Source: Streptomyces sp. PR69
GTDB taxonomy: Bacteria; Actinomycetota; Actinomycetes; Streptomycetales; Streptomycetaceae
DNA: 64,000 nt
Reading direction: 5' to 3'
Assembly (NCBI RefSeq): GCF_026420845.1
Contig: NZ_JAOWCB010000019.1
Span: 1 to 64,000, forward strand
Under the pieces are notes generated by a model. It made no database searches, was not told where the DNA came from, and saw only the letters and a program-made list of their open reading frames with translations. Both the position numbers and the translations under genes were made by a program. Shown one piece after another: positions 48,719 through 57,947 of this stretch (position 1 is the stretch's first letter; each line of letters begins with the position of its first letter).

Positions 48719-49528
48719 ATGCCCGGAAAGGGTAAGCACCGTCGTCCCAAGTATCAGCGGATCACCCGTGGACTTGCCGTCGCGGGTGCCGGGAGCACCG
48801 CACTCGCTCTTCCGCTCGTCAGCGCGAGCATTGCTGAAGCGACGCCGAATACGTTCCATTCGACTGCCAAGCCGGCCGCTGCTGCCGCAGTCGCGACCGC
48901 CGCGGCGGCCAAGGCAGCCGCTCCGTTCACCCATTCCGTGGTCCCGGGCGAGTCCCTCTCCGCCATCGCCGAGGAGCACTCGGTGAGCGGCGGCTGGAAG
49001 CGCCTCTACCAGGACAACCGCCGCGCGGTCGGTGACAACCCGTCACTGATCCGCCCGGGCCTGAAGCTGACCGTCGTCCCGGGGCCGGGAGCCGCGCCGC
49101 AGGAGCCCAAGAAGGCTGCTGCCGCCTCCGACCGGGCGGCGGCGGACCGGGCCGACCGCTCCGAGGAGCGGACTGCGCCCGCCGCTGAGACGAAGGCTGC
49201 GAGCTACCCCGACAACCTCGACGGCTGGATCCGCGAGGCCCTGGACGTCATGGCCCAGCACGGCATCCCCGGCAGCTACGAGGGCATCCACCGCAACATC
49301 ATGCGGGAGTCCTCCGGCAACCCGAACGCCATCAACAACTGGGACTCCAACGCGGCCAAGGGAACCCCGTCCAAGGGTCTCCTCCAGACCATCGACCCGA
49401 CGTTCCGCGCCTACCATGTGCCCGGCACGTCCACGAACCCCTTCGACCCGGTCGCCAACATCGTCGCCGCCTGCAACTACGCGGCCGACCGCTACGGGTC
49501 GATCGACAACGTGAACGGCCCGTACTGA
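48719..49528 (+). CDS. Secreted LysM plus SLT-type cell-wall hydrolase
   Basis: A 269-aa exported protein. The signal peptide (ITRGLAVAGAGSTALALPLV) is followed by a LysM domain around 72-120 (HSVVPGESLSAIAEEHSVSG), an Ala/Glu linker, and a C-terminal SLT-type domain (170-269) with catalytic Glu in HRNIMRESSGNPNAIN and a GLLQTIDPTF motif. It should cleave peptidoglycan in a c-di-AMP-controlled way through the riboswitch. Starts ATG 48719 after GGAGAGG. Confidence 0.92.
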   Translation: MPGKGKHRRPKYQRITRGLAVAGAGSTALALPLVSASIAEATPNTFHSTAKPAAAAAVATAAAAKAAAPFTHSVVPGESLSAIAEEHSVSGGWKRLYQDNRRAVGDNPSLIRPGLKLTVVPGPGAAPQEPKKAAAASDRAAADRADRSEERTAPAAETKAASYPDNLDGWIREALDVMAQHGIPGSYEGIHRNIMRESSGNPNAINNWDSNAAKGTPSKGLLQTIDPTFRAYHVPGTSTNPFDPVANIVAACNYAADRYGSIDNVNGPY

Positions 49529-49533
49529 GCGAA

Positions 49534-49575
49534 CGGCCGGTCCGGGTCGTCCGGCCGTACGACCCGGACCGGCCG
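49534..49575. terminator. Hairpin, proximal, downstream of the LysM gene
   Basis: A perfect 17-bp stem (49534-49550 with 49559-49575) with an 8-nt loop. It terminates the cell-wall hydrolase transcript. Confidence 0.8.
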
Positions 49576-49600
49576 GACAGCCGCGCTGACGCCCGGCACA

Positions 49601-49649
49601 GCCGTCCGGCCCTGGCAGCCCCGCGAGCGGGGAGCCAGGGCCGGACGGC
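49601..49649. terminator. Bidirectional hairpin between LysM and cyclophilin genes
   Basis: A 16-bp perfect stem (49601-49616 with 49634-49649) with an inner CCCCGC/GCGGGG hairpin in the loop. It lies between convergent genes and should end both transcripts. Confidence 0.85.
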
Positions 49650-49667
49650 CATTCTGCTTCAGCGGTC

Positions 49668-50165
49668 TCAGGCGACGACGCCGGACTTCGCGATCTGGAT
49701 CTTGGCCTTGGTGGCGCCGCTGCGCGAGCCCAGGGACTCGATCTTCTTCACGACGTCCATGCCCTCGACGACCTCGCCGAAGACGACGTGCTTGCCGTCC
49801 AGCCAGTCGGTGACGATGGTGGTGATGAAGAACTGGGACCCGTTGGTGTTCGGGCCTGCGTTGGCCATGGACAGCAGGCCCGGCTTGGTGTGCTTGAGCT
49901 GGAAGTTCTCGTCGGCGAACTTCTCCCCGTAGATGCTCTTGCCCCCCGTGCCGTTGCCGGCGGTGAAGTCGCCGCCCTGCAGCATGAAGTCGGGGATGAC
50001 CCGGTGGAACCCGGAGCCCTCGTAGCCGAAGCCGTGCTCGCCGGTGGCCAGCTCGCGGAAGTTCCTGGCGGTGTTGGGGACCACGTCGTCGAAGAGCTTG
50101 AAGACGATCCGGCCCGCGGGCTCGTCGTTGATGGAAATGTCGAAGAAAACGTTGCTGTTGCTCAC
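49668..50165 (-). CDS. Cyclophilin-type peptidyl-prolyl isomerase
   Basis: A 165-aa cytoplasmic cyclophilin. The CypA-like core is complete: FFDISINDEPAGRIVFKLF, FHRVIPDFMLQGGDFT, SMANAGPNTNGSQFFITT. It is of the eukaryote-like short type known in Streptomyces. It catalyses Xaa-Pro isomerisation in protein folding. GTG 50165 removes 13 low-complexity residues from an upstream ATG. Confidence 0.95.
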   Translation of the reverse strand: MSNSNVFFDISINDEPAGRIVFKLFDDVVPNTARNFRELATGEHGFGYEGSGFHRVIPDFMLQGGDFTAGNGTGGKSIYGEKFADENFQLKHTKPGLLSMANAGPNTNGSQFFITTIVTDWLDGKHVVFGEVVEGMDVVKKIESLGSRSGATKAKIQIAKSGVVA

Positions 50166-50382
50166 GGGTACATCCTCACATCTTGTCGCCCTCCGTGCCC
50201 ACACACCCCCCTCGTGTCACCGTCCACCCCTTCGCGCGGTCGGCACACCGTGCCCGCCCCGGACGGCGGCGCTGCGTTTGCCCGCCCCCAGGCCCCGGGC
50301 GACGCTGGCCGGGACGCCGTCCGGGTGGCGCCAAGCGCGGACAGGACCGCGCCCGCCCGCGGCAGAGGAGAGGTACGAGGCC

Positions 50383-50676
50383 ATGCGGGTGATGCTGCGA
50401 GCCCAGCTGGACACCGAGAAGTCGAGCGAAGCCCTTCACAAGGGCAGACTGCCGAAGATCATGATGGAGCTCATGGACCAGCTCCACCCGGAGGCCGCTT
50501 ACTTCGGCCCGAGCAACGGCAAGCGCTCCTGCACGTTCGTCTTCGACATGGAGGACAGCTGGCGGCTTCCCGGCATCGCGGAGCCGCTCTTCACGGAACT
50601 CGGCGCGACGATCGAGGTGCAGCCGGTGATGAACACCGAGGACATGCAGAAGGGTCTCGCGGCGGTCCAGCACTGA
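50383..50676 (+). CDS. Small conserved actinobacterial protein
   Basis: A 97-aa cytoplasmic protein with no TM or signal. Parts: MLRAQLDTEKSSEALHKGRL, DQLHPEAAYFGPSNGKRSCT, VFDMEDSWRLPGIAEPLF. It resembles dimeric ferredoxin-like small proteins, but I do not recognise the family. RBS GAGGAGAGG. It is convergent with the Fpg-type gene. Confidence 0.65.
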   Translation: MRVMLRAQLDTEKSSEALHKGRLPKIMMELMDQLHPEAAYFGPSNGKRSCTFVFDMEDSWRLPGIAEPLFTELGATIEVQPVMNTEDMQKGLAAVQH

Positions 50677-50695
50677 GCACCCCGGGCGCGGGGCG

Positions 50696-51475
50696 TCAGC
50701 TCTGGCAGTGCTCGCACCACACCGTCCGACGCCCCGCCGTCCGCCCCGACGCCAGCGGCCGGCCGCACCGCGGGCACACCGGGGCGGCGTCGTCCCGGCG
50801 GCCGGTGAGCCAGCCGCGGCGGTCCGGGACGCGGCCCGCCCGCACCGAGGACCGCAGCACCCGGCCCATCGCGGCATGCACCCGCCGCAGCTCGTCGTCC
50901 CCCAGATCGCGCACCGGACGGTCCGGCCGCACCCGGGCCCGCCAGAGGATCTCGTCGGCGAGGAGATTCCCGAGCCCCGCCAGCAGCGACTGGTCCGTCA
51001 GGGCGCTCTTGATCCCCCCGCGCCGCCCGGCCATCAGCCGAAGGAACCGCGAGCGGTCCAGCTCCTGCGCGTCCGGGCCGAGATCCGCGAGCATCCGCTC
51101 CACGGCCGCCTCGTCCGCGGCCAGCCGGACGCCCTGCAGTTTGCGCTGATCGCGGTAGCGCAGCTGGCGGCCGTCGTCGAGGGTGATCAGCACCCGGTCA
51201 TGCGCCTCGACGGCGGCGTCCGGCGTCCGGCACAGCAGCTCCCCGGTCATCCCGAAGTGCCAGACCAGCGCCGGCCCGTCGCTCGGCGTGACCAGCTGCT
51301 TGCCGTGCCGCCACGGCGTGCCGAACCGTCGCCCCCGAAGCTCCCGGCGCAGCCGCCGCGCGCTCACCCCGCGCAGCACCCCCGCATCGCGGACCTCCAC
51401 ATCGTCGACTCGCCGCCCCGCGGCGCACCGCTCCATCACCCCGCGGAACCCCTCGACGTCCGGCAGCTCGGGCAT
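50696..51475 (-). CDS. Fpg/Nei-family DNA glycosylase
   Basis: A 259-aa base-excision repair enzyme. N-terminal catalytic P2-E3 (PELPDVEG) is intact, followed by a beta-sandwich, the H2TH region (DQSLLAGLGNLLADEILWRA), and a C-terminal zinc finger (VCPRCGRPL and CEHCQS). It removes oxidised bases by a bifunctional lyase reaction. The exact subfamily (Fpg or Nei) is not resolved. Confidence 0.92.
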   Translation of the reverse strand: MPELPDVEGFRGVMERCAAGRRVDDVEVRDAGVLRGVSARRLRRELRGRRFGTPWRHGKQLVTPSDGPALVWHFGMTGELLCRTPDAAVEAHDRVLITLDDGRQLRYRDQRKLQGVRLAADEAAVERMLADLGPDAQELDRSRFLRLMAGRRGGIKSALTDQSLLAGLGNLLADEILWRARVRPDRPVRDLGDDELRRVHAAMGRVLRSSVRAGRVPDRRGWLTGRRDDAAPVCPRCGRPLASGRTAGRRTVWCEHCQS

Positions 51476-51808
51476 GTCCTCCTCCGGGACCGCTCAGGAG
51501 CGCTCCGGCCACTGAGTACCCCCGTATCCTCCGCGCCGAGCACGTACGCGTCAGGGCCATCCGGTCCAACGCGGGTTTGCGCACCGCCCGGCTTGCGCAC
51601 CGCCGGGGACGAGGACCGCTCGCGCACCGCCCTGGCCCTGGCCGCGGGCGTCAACGGCGGCCGGCAGCACGCTCGATCCGGTGGTACGCCAGCGGGTCGG
51701 CACGCTTGAGGCGCGGCGGGTGATCAGGCTGGTTCCAGCGTGATCAGCCGATGAGGCGCGCGATCACACCGTGAGGCAGTCGAGACGCTCCGGAAGGCGG
51801 CGGTCGCC
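51476..51808. other. Intergenic region with GTGATCAG repeats
   Basis: 333 nt before the polyprenyl synthase. Two copies of GTGATCAG at 51720-51727 and 51740-51747 and an inverted GATCAC at 51772-51777 lie close to the gene start. A short frame around 51675-51740 (TLDPVVRQRVGTLEARRVIR) could be a gene remnant. No intact gene. Confidence 0.4.
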
Positions 51809-52849
51809 ATGCAGGATTCCCCGCTCGCCGAGCTGCGCGAGGCGGCGGCCGGAGCGATCCAGGACTGGGCCGCCGCCCGCGCTGCCGATCCGCTGAGCGA
51901 GGTGTACCGGTGGGCGCTGCTCCCGCCGGGCAAACTGCTGCGTCCCCTGCTGCTGCTCGCCTCCGCCCGCGCGGTCGGCGGCCGCTGCGAGCAGGTGCTG
52001 CCGGCCGCCGTCGGCGTCGAACTCGCCCATGTGGCGAGCCTGCTGCACGATGACATCATCGACGGCGACGACCGGCGGCGCGGCCGGGCGGCCGTCCACC
52101 AGAGGTACGGCGCGGCGGCGGCCATCCTGGGCGGCGACTGCCTCTCTTTCGCCCTGTTCCAGCAGCTCGGCGCATGCCGCCGCCGCGGCGTCCCGGACCC
52201 GCTGATCGCCGACGCCATGGAGATCGCGGCCGCGGTGGTGCAGGGCGCGGCCCGCGGCGTGGCGCGCGAGATCGCGCTGAGCGGGCCCGCGGCCCGGTCC
52301 GGCGAACCGGACGACGCCGACCGGGTCGCGGCCTATCTGGAGATGGTGCGGCTGAAGACCGCGACGCCGCTGAGCGCCACCTGCCGCATCGGGGTCACCC
52401 TCGCAGGCGGCGACCCGCGCTGTGCGGACCTGCTCGCCGCCTACGGTGAAGCCCTGGGCATCGCCTTCCAGATCCATGACGACCTGCTGCCGTACACACC
52501 CGGCTGCGCGGCCGACAAGCCGCCCGCCAGCGATCTGCGCAATCAGCGGCCCGCGCTTCCGCTGCTCCTCGCCCGTCAGCGGGGCACCCCGGCCGACCGG
52601 GCCCTGCTGGCAGCTCTCGCATCCGGCGGAGGCGACGAGCGGGAGCGGCAGGACGCCGCGCGCCGGCTCGTCCGGGACACCGGCGCGCTGGACCAGGCGC
52701 AGCACATGCTGGGGCAGTACCTCGGGCGCTGCCGGCGCGCCACGGCGTGGGTCCCGGCAGGCCACGGCCGCGACATCCTCACGGAGCTCCCCAGCATCCT
52801 CCTCGACGCCCCCGGCGACCCGCACCCGGCCCAGCCCGCGCCCGCCTGA
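51809..52849 (+). CDS. Polyprenyl (GGPP-type) synthase with altered second Asp motif
   Basis: A 346-aa trans-prenyltransferase. The first Asp-rich motif is intact (DDIID, 81-85, in LLHDDIIDGDDRRRGR). The second reads DDLLP (224-228, IHDDLLPYTPG), with Pro instead of the last Asp. The KPPASDLR motif is kept. Residues A76 and S77, five and four before the motif, are small, permitting C20 or longer products. RBS GGAAGG. It may supply isoprenoid precursors; no terpene gene adjoins it. Confidence 0.85.
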   Translation: MQDSPLAELREAAAGAIQDWAAARAADPLSEVYRWALLPPGKLLRPLLLLASARAVGGRCEQVLPAAVGVELAHVASLLHDDIIDGDDRRRGRAAVHQRYGAAAAILGGDCLSFALFQQLGACRRRGVPDPLIADAMEIAAAVVQGAARGVAREIALSGPAARSGEPDDADRVAAYLEMVRLKTATPLSATCRIGVTLAGGDPRCADLLAAYGEALGIAFQIHDDLLPYTPGCAADKPPASDLRNQRPALPLLLARQRGTPADRALLAALASGGGDERERQDAARRLVRDTGALDQAQHMLGQYLGRCRRATAWVPAGHGRDILTELPSILLDAPGDPHPAQPAPA

Positions 52850-53072
52850 CCGAACCGGCGTGCTCAACGGCCGGCGCCGACGGGGCGCCCGGACGGCAGC
52901 CGGTGGCGCGGCGCGTGCGCAGGGAGAAGGCCGCTGTGCCCAGCAGTCAGGTCGCGCCGAACCACGCCGGGCCGAGCAGCAGATGCGCGTACGGCGTGGC
53001 GTCGGTGAACCCGGCGGCGATGCTCCCCGTCACCCCAAAGAGTCCCTCCGCCCCGACCCCCGGCCCGGGGCC

Positions 53073-55172
53073 TCAGGTCCGCATCCGGCGGCGCACCCGG
53101 GCGATCAGCAGTGCGACGTCGTCGTGGTCCCCGGGCTGCCGCAGGGAGTGCAGCAGCACATCGCAGGTGCGCTCCAGCGACAGCCGGCGTCCGGCGAGGA
53201 CGTCGATCAGCGCGTTCAGCCGTACGTCGATGGCCTGGTCGCGGGTCTCGACCAGGCCGTCGGTGTACAGGACCAGCTCGTCCTCGGGGCGCAGTGCCAG
53301 CGAGGTGGTGGAGAACTCGACGTCGCCCACGCCCAGCGGCGCGCCGGTGGGCAGCTGCAGCAGCTCGGGGGCCTGGTCCGGCCGCAGCAGCACGGGCGGC
53401 AGATGCCCGGCGTTGGAGATCAGGCAGCGTCCGCGGTGCGGGTCGTAGACGGCGTAGACGCAGGTGGTGATGGGCTGCCCCATGCGGTCGGTGATGCGGT
53501 CGAGGTGGCGCAGCACCTCGGCGGGGTCGAGATCAAGCTCGGCCAGGGTGCGGGTGGCCGTGCGCAGCTGCCCCATGGCAGCCGCCGCGTCGATGCCGCT
53601 GCCCATCACATCGCCGACGACGAGCGCCGTCTTGTCGCCGCTCAGCGCGATGACGTCGAACCAGTCGCCGCCCACCTCGCTGGCCGCCTGGGCCGGCTGG
53701 TAGCGGTAGGCGACCTCCAGGCCGGGCTGGTCCGGCGGCTGCTGGGGGAGCAGGCTGTGCTGGAGCGTCAGCGCGGTGCTGCGCAGCTGCCCGTACCAGC
53801 GTGCGTTGTCGATGCACACGGCGGCCCGCGCCGCCAGCTCACCGGCCAGGATCTCGTCCTCCGCGGAGAACGGCTCCGGGTTGCGGGTGCGTTTGAGGTC
53901 CAGCGCGCCGAGGACCTCGCCGCGGGCGATCAGCGGCACCGCCATATACGAGTGCACACCGGCGGCGGCCAGCAGCGACGCCGCCTCCGGGCTGCGGGCG
54001 ATCTGCGGCAGATCGCCGTCCGCCACCCGCGGCACACGCACCGGCCGGCCGCTCTGCACACACGCGGTGACCAGCCGGTCGGCCTCGTAGCGGGCGATCT
54101 GTCCGGGCGGGTCGGCGGCGTGCACGGCGTCGCCGGAGTGCGAGGCGGCCACCGCGAGGGCCCGGAACACCGCGGGGCCCGCCTCCACGGCGCCGGGCGA
54201 GCGGCCGTTCAGGATGGAGTCCAGCACATCCACCGCCGCCACGTCGGCCAGCTCGGGCACCGACACATCGGCCAGCTCACGGGCCGTCTGGTCGAGGTCG
54301 AGCGTGGTGCCGATGCGAATGGAGGCGTCGGCGACCGTCGTCAGACGCGCTCTGGCCCGGGCGGCTTCCGCCGTCGCCCGGTGACGCTCGGTGATGTCCA
54401 CCACGGACGCGGCGAGCCCGAGCACCTTCCCGTTCGAGGACTCCAGCCGGTAGAAGGACACGGACCAGGCGTGCTCCCGGTCCGGGTCCGCCGGTGTGCG
54501 CCCGACAGTCTCCCGGTCCAGGAGGGGGACGCCGGTGGCCAGCACCTCGCGCATCGCCGACTCGATGCCCTCGGCGTCCAGGAACGGCAGCGCCTCCCGG
54601 ACCCGGCGTCCCACATGGTCGTCGGCCGGCAGGCCGTTGATGCGCTCCAGCGCCGGATTGACGATGACATAGCGCAGCTCGGTGTCGACCACCGCGAGGC
54701 CGATCGGCGACTGCGAGATCAGCCGGGTGGACAGCGCCAGATCCCGCTCCACGCGCCGCAGCGTGCCCTGCTCGGTGGCCAGCCCCAGGGCGTAGAAGTC
54801 CTTCCGCTCGCCGTGCAGCCGCATATTGCGGAACTCCACCAGCAGCGTCCCGCCGTCCTTGTGGCGGACCGGGAAGACTCCCGCCCACCGCCCCTCGTCG
54901 CCCGCCATGACCTCGGCGAACAGCTGGCGCACCACCGGGAGGTTCTCCTGGTGGACCAGCAGTCTGCCCGCGTACCGGCCGAGCGCCTCCTCGGCGGTGT
55001 ATCCGAACAGCTCCTCGGCCTGCGGGCTCCACAGCGCGACCTTGCCCTCCGCGTCCAGCACCACCGCGGCGACGCTCAGCACATCCAGCAGCCCGCCCGG
55101 CTCGGAGGCGGCGGCCTCCGCCTGCGCGGCCTCGCCGGGACCGGGGGAGGGGAAGGACTCGGCCGTGCTCAT
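53073..55172 (-). CDS. PAS-PAS-GAF-SpoIIE (PP2C) phosphatase
   Basis: A 699-aa signalling phosphatase. PAS1 at about 20-130 (LLDVLSVAAVVLDAEGKVAL), PAS2 at 150-285 (LISQSPIGLAVVDTELRYVI), GAF at 300-455, and a SpoIIE PP2C domain 465-699 with metal Asp motifs GGDWFD, GDVMGSG, YTDGLVE and DHDDVALLIA. It probably dephosphorylates anti-sigma antagonists in a partner-switching pathway like that of SigB-type factors. It is divergent from the M50 gene. Confidence 0.93.
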   Translation of the reverse strand: MSTAESFPSPGPGEAAQAEAAASEPGGLLDVLSVAAVVLDAEGKVALWSPQAEELFGYTAEEALGRYAGRLLVHQENLPVVRQLFAEVMAGDEGRWAGVFPVRHKDGGTLLVEFRNMRLHGERKDFYALGLATEQGTLRRVERDLALSTRLISQSPIGLAVVDTELRYVIVNPALERINGLPADDHVGRRVREALPFLDAEGIESAMREVLATGVPLLDRETVGRTPADPDREHAWSVSFYRLESSNGKVLGLAASVVDITERHRATAEAARARARLTTVADASIRIGTTLDLDQTARELADVSVPELADVAAVDVLDSILNGRSPGAVEAGPAVFRALAVAASHSGDAVHAADPPGQIARYEADRLVTACVQSGRPVRVPRVADGDLPQIARSPEAASLLAAAGVHSYMAVPLIARGEVLGALDLKRTRNPEPFSAEDEILAGELAARAAVCIDNARWYGQLRSTALTLQHSLLPQQPPDQPGLEVAYRYQPAQAASEVGGDWFDVIALSGDKTALVVGDVMGSGIDAAAAMGQLRTATRTLAELDLDPAEVLRHLDRITDRMGQPITTCVYAVYDPHRGRCLISNAGHLPPVLLRPDQAPELLQLPTGAPLGVGDVEFSTTSLALRPEDELVLYTDGLVETRDQAIDVRLNALIDVLAGRRLSLERTCDVLLHSLRQPGDHDDVALLIARVRRRMRT

Positions 55173-55449
55173 CGGCGCCCTCCTTCCGCTCTGCCGTCAC
55201 CGCACCCGCCACGTGCCGCACCGGCCACGTGGCTACCATCGTCCCTCTCCACCGGCCGGGAACGCACCCCCGCCGCGACACTCCGGCGCGCCCCTGCGCG
55301 GCCTGAGTGCGCCCCGTACCGGTCGCCGTGCTCCCCGTATGCCGTCCTGCCCGCGCGGCGTACGCGGTGAGGGCTGAGGGCGAGGGCCGGGAGGCCCTGC
55401 CGGAAGCCCGTATGCGGAAGGAGACTGGAGGCGGGAGGAGGTACCTGCC

Positions 55450-56592
55450 GTGAAGGCGACATTCACGCTGGGGCGTCTGGCGGGCGTCCGCGTCGGCGTC
55501 CACTGGAGCGTCCTCGTCATCCTGGTGCTGCTCGCCGTGGGGCTGGCGACCCGGTTCCCGGAGGCGTACCCCGACCGCCCGGCGTGGCTGTACGCACTCT
55601 CCGGCCTGGCGGCCTCCGTGGTCTTTCTGCTGTCCCTGCTGGCGCATGAGCTGAGCCATGCCGTGGTGGCCCGGCGCAACGGCGTGTCCGTGGAGGACAT
55701 CACCCTGTGGCTGCTCGGCGGAATCGCCCGGCTGAAGAGCGAGGCCCCCACTCCGGGGGCCGAGGTGCGCATCGCCGGAGTGGGGCCGCTGGTCAGCCTG
55801 CTGCTCGGGCTGGCGTTCGGCGCCCTGGCGGGCCTTCTCGCCTCCGTGTTCGGGGTGGGGCTGCTGGTGGAGGTGCTGGCGTGGCTCGCCGCGATCAACA
55901 TCCTGCTGGCCGTGTTCAACACGCTCCCCGCCGCCCCGCTGGACGGCGGGCGGCTGCTGCGGGCGCTGGTGTGGCGCAGGACGGGCAATCCGCTGCGCGC
56001 GACCGCGGTCGCCGCGGGCGCGGGCCGCGCGCTGGGCTGGCTGCTCGTCGCAGTCGGCGTCTATCTGGCCGTCGCCGGGGCCGCCCTCAGCGGACTCTGG
56101 CTGGTGATCATCGGCTGGTTCCTCATCGCCATGGCGACCGCGGAAGGCGGCGAGGCCAGGCTGCGGGAGATGCTCGGCGGCATTCCCGTACGGCAGGCCA
56201 TGGGCCCCGACCCCGTGGCGGCGCCCGTCTCAGCGAGCGTGGCGGAGTTCCTGGCCAGCCCCGCGTACCGGTACCGGCACTCGGCGTTCCCGGTCGTCGA
56301 CGAGCGGGAACGGCCCGTCGGTCTGATCACGGTCAAGGCCGCCGTCGATGTGCCCGAGGACCGGCGCTCCGCCACCGCCGTGGCCGAGGTGATGATCCCT
56401 CTGGAGGATGTGCCCACAGCGCACCCCGACGATCCTCTGGTGCAGCTCCTGCCCGCACTGGAGTCGAGCTCCGCGCACCGGGCGCTGGTGCTGGACGAGG
56501 GCAGGCTCGTGGGCATGGTCACCAGCTCCGACATCAGCCGGATCACGTCCTGGCTGTCCTCCTCCTACTCCTGGCGCGGCCGCGCCTTCTGA
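55450..56592 (+). CDS. M50 site-2 protease-type membrane peptidase with CBS domains
   Basis: A 380-aa integral membrane protein. HELSH at 66-70 (metal and Glu) and the NTLPAAPLDGGR motif in the membrane mark an M50B intramembrane metalloprotease. Two CBS domains at about 245-375 may sense nucleotides. Starts GTG 55450 after GGGAGGAGG. Such enzymes cleave membrane-bound regulators. Its end overlaps the TerC gene by 28 nt (convergent). Confidence 0.92.
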   Translation: MKATFTLGRLAGVRVGVHWSVLVILVLLAVGLATRFPEAYPDRPAWLYALSGLAASVVFLLSLLAHELSHAVVARRNGVSVEDITLWLLGGIARLKSEAPTPGAEVRIAGVGPLVSLLLGLAFGALAGLLASVFGVGLLVEVLAWLAAINILLAVFNTLPAAPLDGGRLLRALVWRRTGNPLRATAVAAGAGRALGWLLVAVGVYLAVAGAALSGLWLVIIGWFLIAMATAEGGEARLREMLGGIPVRQAMGPDPVAAPVSASVAEFLASPAYRYRHSAFPVVDERERPVGLITVKAAVDVPEDRRSATAVAEVMIPLEDVPTAHPDDPLVQLLPALESSSAHRALVLDEGRLVGMVTSSDISRITSWLSSSYSWRGRAF

Positions 56593-57542
56593 CGCTCCGG
56601 CCGGCCCCCGTCCGGCGGACGCACCACGCTGAGCACGATGGACGCCGACAGGACGGCGACGATGACGGCGAGACTGACGAGCGAGGGGATTTCGGGCACA
56701 GCCGTGCTGACGGTCTTGTGCAGGGCCTGCAGCACGAGCTTGACGCCGATGAAGGCGAGGATGAGCGCCAGCCCCCGGCTCAGATAGCGGAAGCGGTCGA
56801 GCAGGCCCGCGAGCAGGAAGTACAGGGCGCGCAGCCCAAGGATGGCGAAGGCGTTGCTCGTATAGACGATGAACATGTCGCCGCTGACGGCGAGCACGGC
56901 GGGGACGCTGTCGACGGCGAACACAAGGTCGGCGGCCTCGATCGCGGCGATGACGGCGAGCAGCGGAGTGGCGACGCGCCGTCCGGCCTCCCGGACGAAG
57001 AACCTCGCCCCCGCGTAGCTGTCCCGGACGGGAACCAGCCTGCGCAGCAGCCGCAGCGCGACGCTCCGGTCCGGGTCAAAGGTGTACTCCTGACCCCTCA
57101 CGATTTTGTACGTGCTGTAGAACAGCATCAGCGCGAAGACGAACAGCACCGCGGTGAACCGGTTGACCACGGCGATCCCCGCGGCCAGGAAGACGGCGCG
57201 GAACACCAGCGCGCCGAGCACGCCGAGGAAGAGCACCCGGTGCTGATAGGCGCGGGGCACCTGGAAGTAGCCGAAGATCAGCGCGAAGACGAAGAGGTTG
57301 TCGACGGACAGGCTCTTCTCCAGCAGCCATGCGGTGGTGTACTCGACACCGGCCGCCTGGCCGACGACCAGAAAGACGCCGGCGCCGAAGACGATCGCGA
57401 GCCCCACCCACACCGCGCTCCACACGGCGGCCTCACGGAAGCCGATGACATGCGCCTGCCGGTGGGCCAGCAGATCGACCGCCAGCGACACCAGCACGAT
57501 GGCGGCGAAGGCGATCCACAACCACAACGGCACGTCGTGCAC
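56565..57542 (-). CDS. TerC-family integral membrane protein
   Basis: A 325-aa TerC/Alx-like protein with about nine TM helices (WIAFAAIVLVSLAVDLLAHR onward). Conserved acidic and Asp-rich parts include EKSLSVDNLFVFALIFGYF and AADLVFAVDSVPAVLAVS. Family members export Mn2+ or belong to tellurite-resistance systems. It starts near an ATG at 57542. Convergent overlap with the M50 gene. Confidence 0.92.
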   Translation of the reverse strand: MHDVPLWLWIAFAAIVLVSLAVDLLAHRQAHVIGFREAAVWSAVWVGLAIVFGAGVFLVVGQAAGVEYTTAWLLEKSLSVDNLFVFALIFGYFQVPRAYQHRVLFLGVLGALVFRAVFLAAGIAVVNRFTAVLFVFALMLFYSTYKIVRGQEYTFDPDRSVALRLLRRLVPVRDSYAGARFFVREAGRRVATPLLAVIAAIEAADLVFAVDSVPAVLAVSGDMFIVYTSNAFAILGLRALYFLLAGLLDRFRYLSRGLALILAFIGVKLVLQALHKTVSTAVPEIPSLVSLAVIVAVLSASIVLSVVRPPDGGRPERQKARPRQE

Positions 57543-57947
57543 GAGGCCAGCTTACGGCCGGGCACGCACGCGTGCCGCCCGCGGCCCCCGCGCCCGCCGA
57601 GGACCCGGTCAAGCCCTCTGAAGCGCCCGCCGAGGACCCGCAGTTGCCGCGCAAGGCCGGTTGCTCCCGCGCTCGACGCCCGCGCGGCCGAGGGCGTACG
57701 GCAGACGAGCCCGCCGCCGGCGGCCGAGCGCCCCGGCGAAGGGCCCGTCCGGGCAGACCGTCCAGTGCGACGGCGACGGCGCCACCGGCAACGGGGCCCG
57801 GATGCAGGCCCCTGAAGCCGCGTCAGGCCCATCGCTCCGTCCTCGCGCCGGCCGTCACAGCCGCGGCCGCGGCGGGCGGTCGGCCCACAGCGTGCGCCGC
57901 GTCATCCGCGATCCGTGCTCGCCGCGTTCTCCCCATACAGCCGGTAT
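57543..57947. other. Intergenic region, no gene seen
   Basis: 405 nt between divergently placed genes. Frames are GC-rich and Arg/Pro-rich with no domain. A frame with GPSGQTVQCDGDGATGNGAR (around 57737-57800) looks odd but has no start or family. Confidence 0.5.

Noticed and set aside
50166..50171. GGGTAC as another SigB promoter near cyclophilin
   Set aside because: It is in the leader on the wrong strand and no -35 fits.
51675..51743. Short frame TLDPVVRQRVGTLEARRVIR as a gene remnant
   Set aside because: It reads like a C-terminus but I cannot assign it to any family and its upstream part is in another frame.
52422..55370. A 982-aa plus-strand frame over the SpoIIE phosphatase
   Set aside because: The minus strand encodes a full PAS-GAF-SpoIIE protein; the plus frame has no recognisable domain.
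57543..57947. Possible small gene between TerC and the aldo-keto reductase
   Set aside because: No start, RBS or domain; composition is like non-coding GC-rich spacer.
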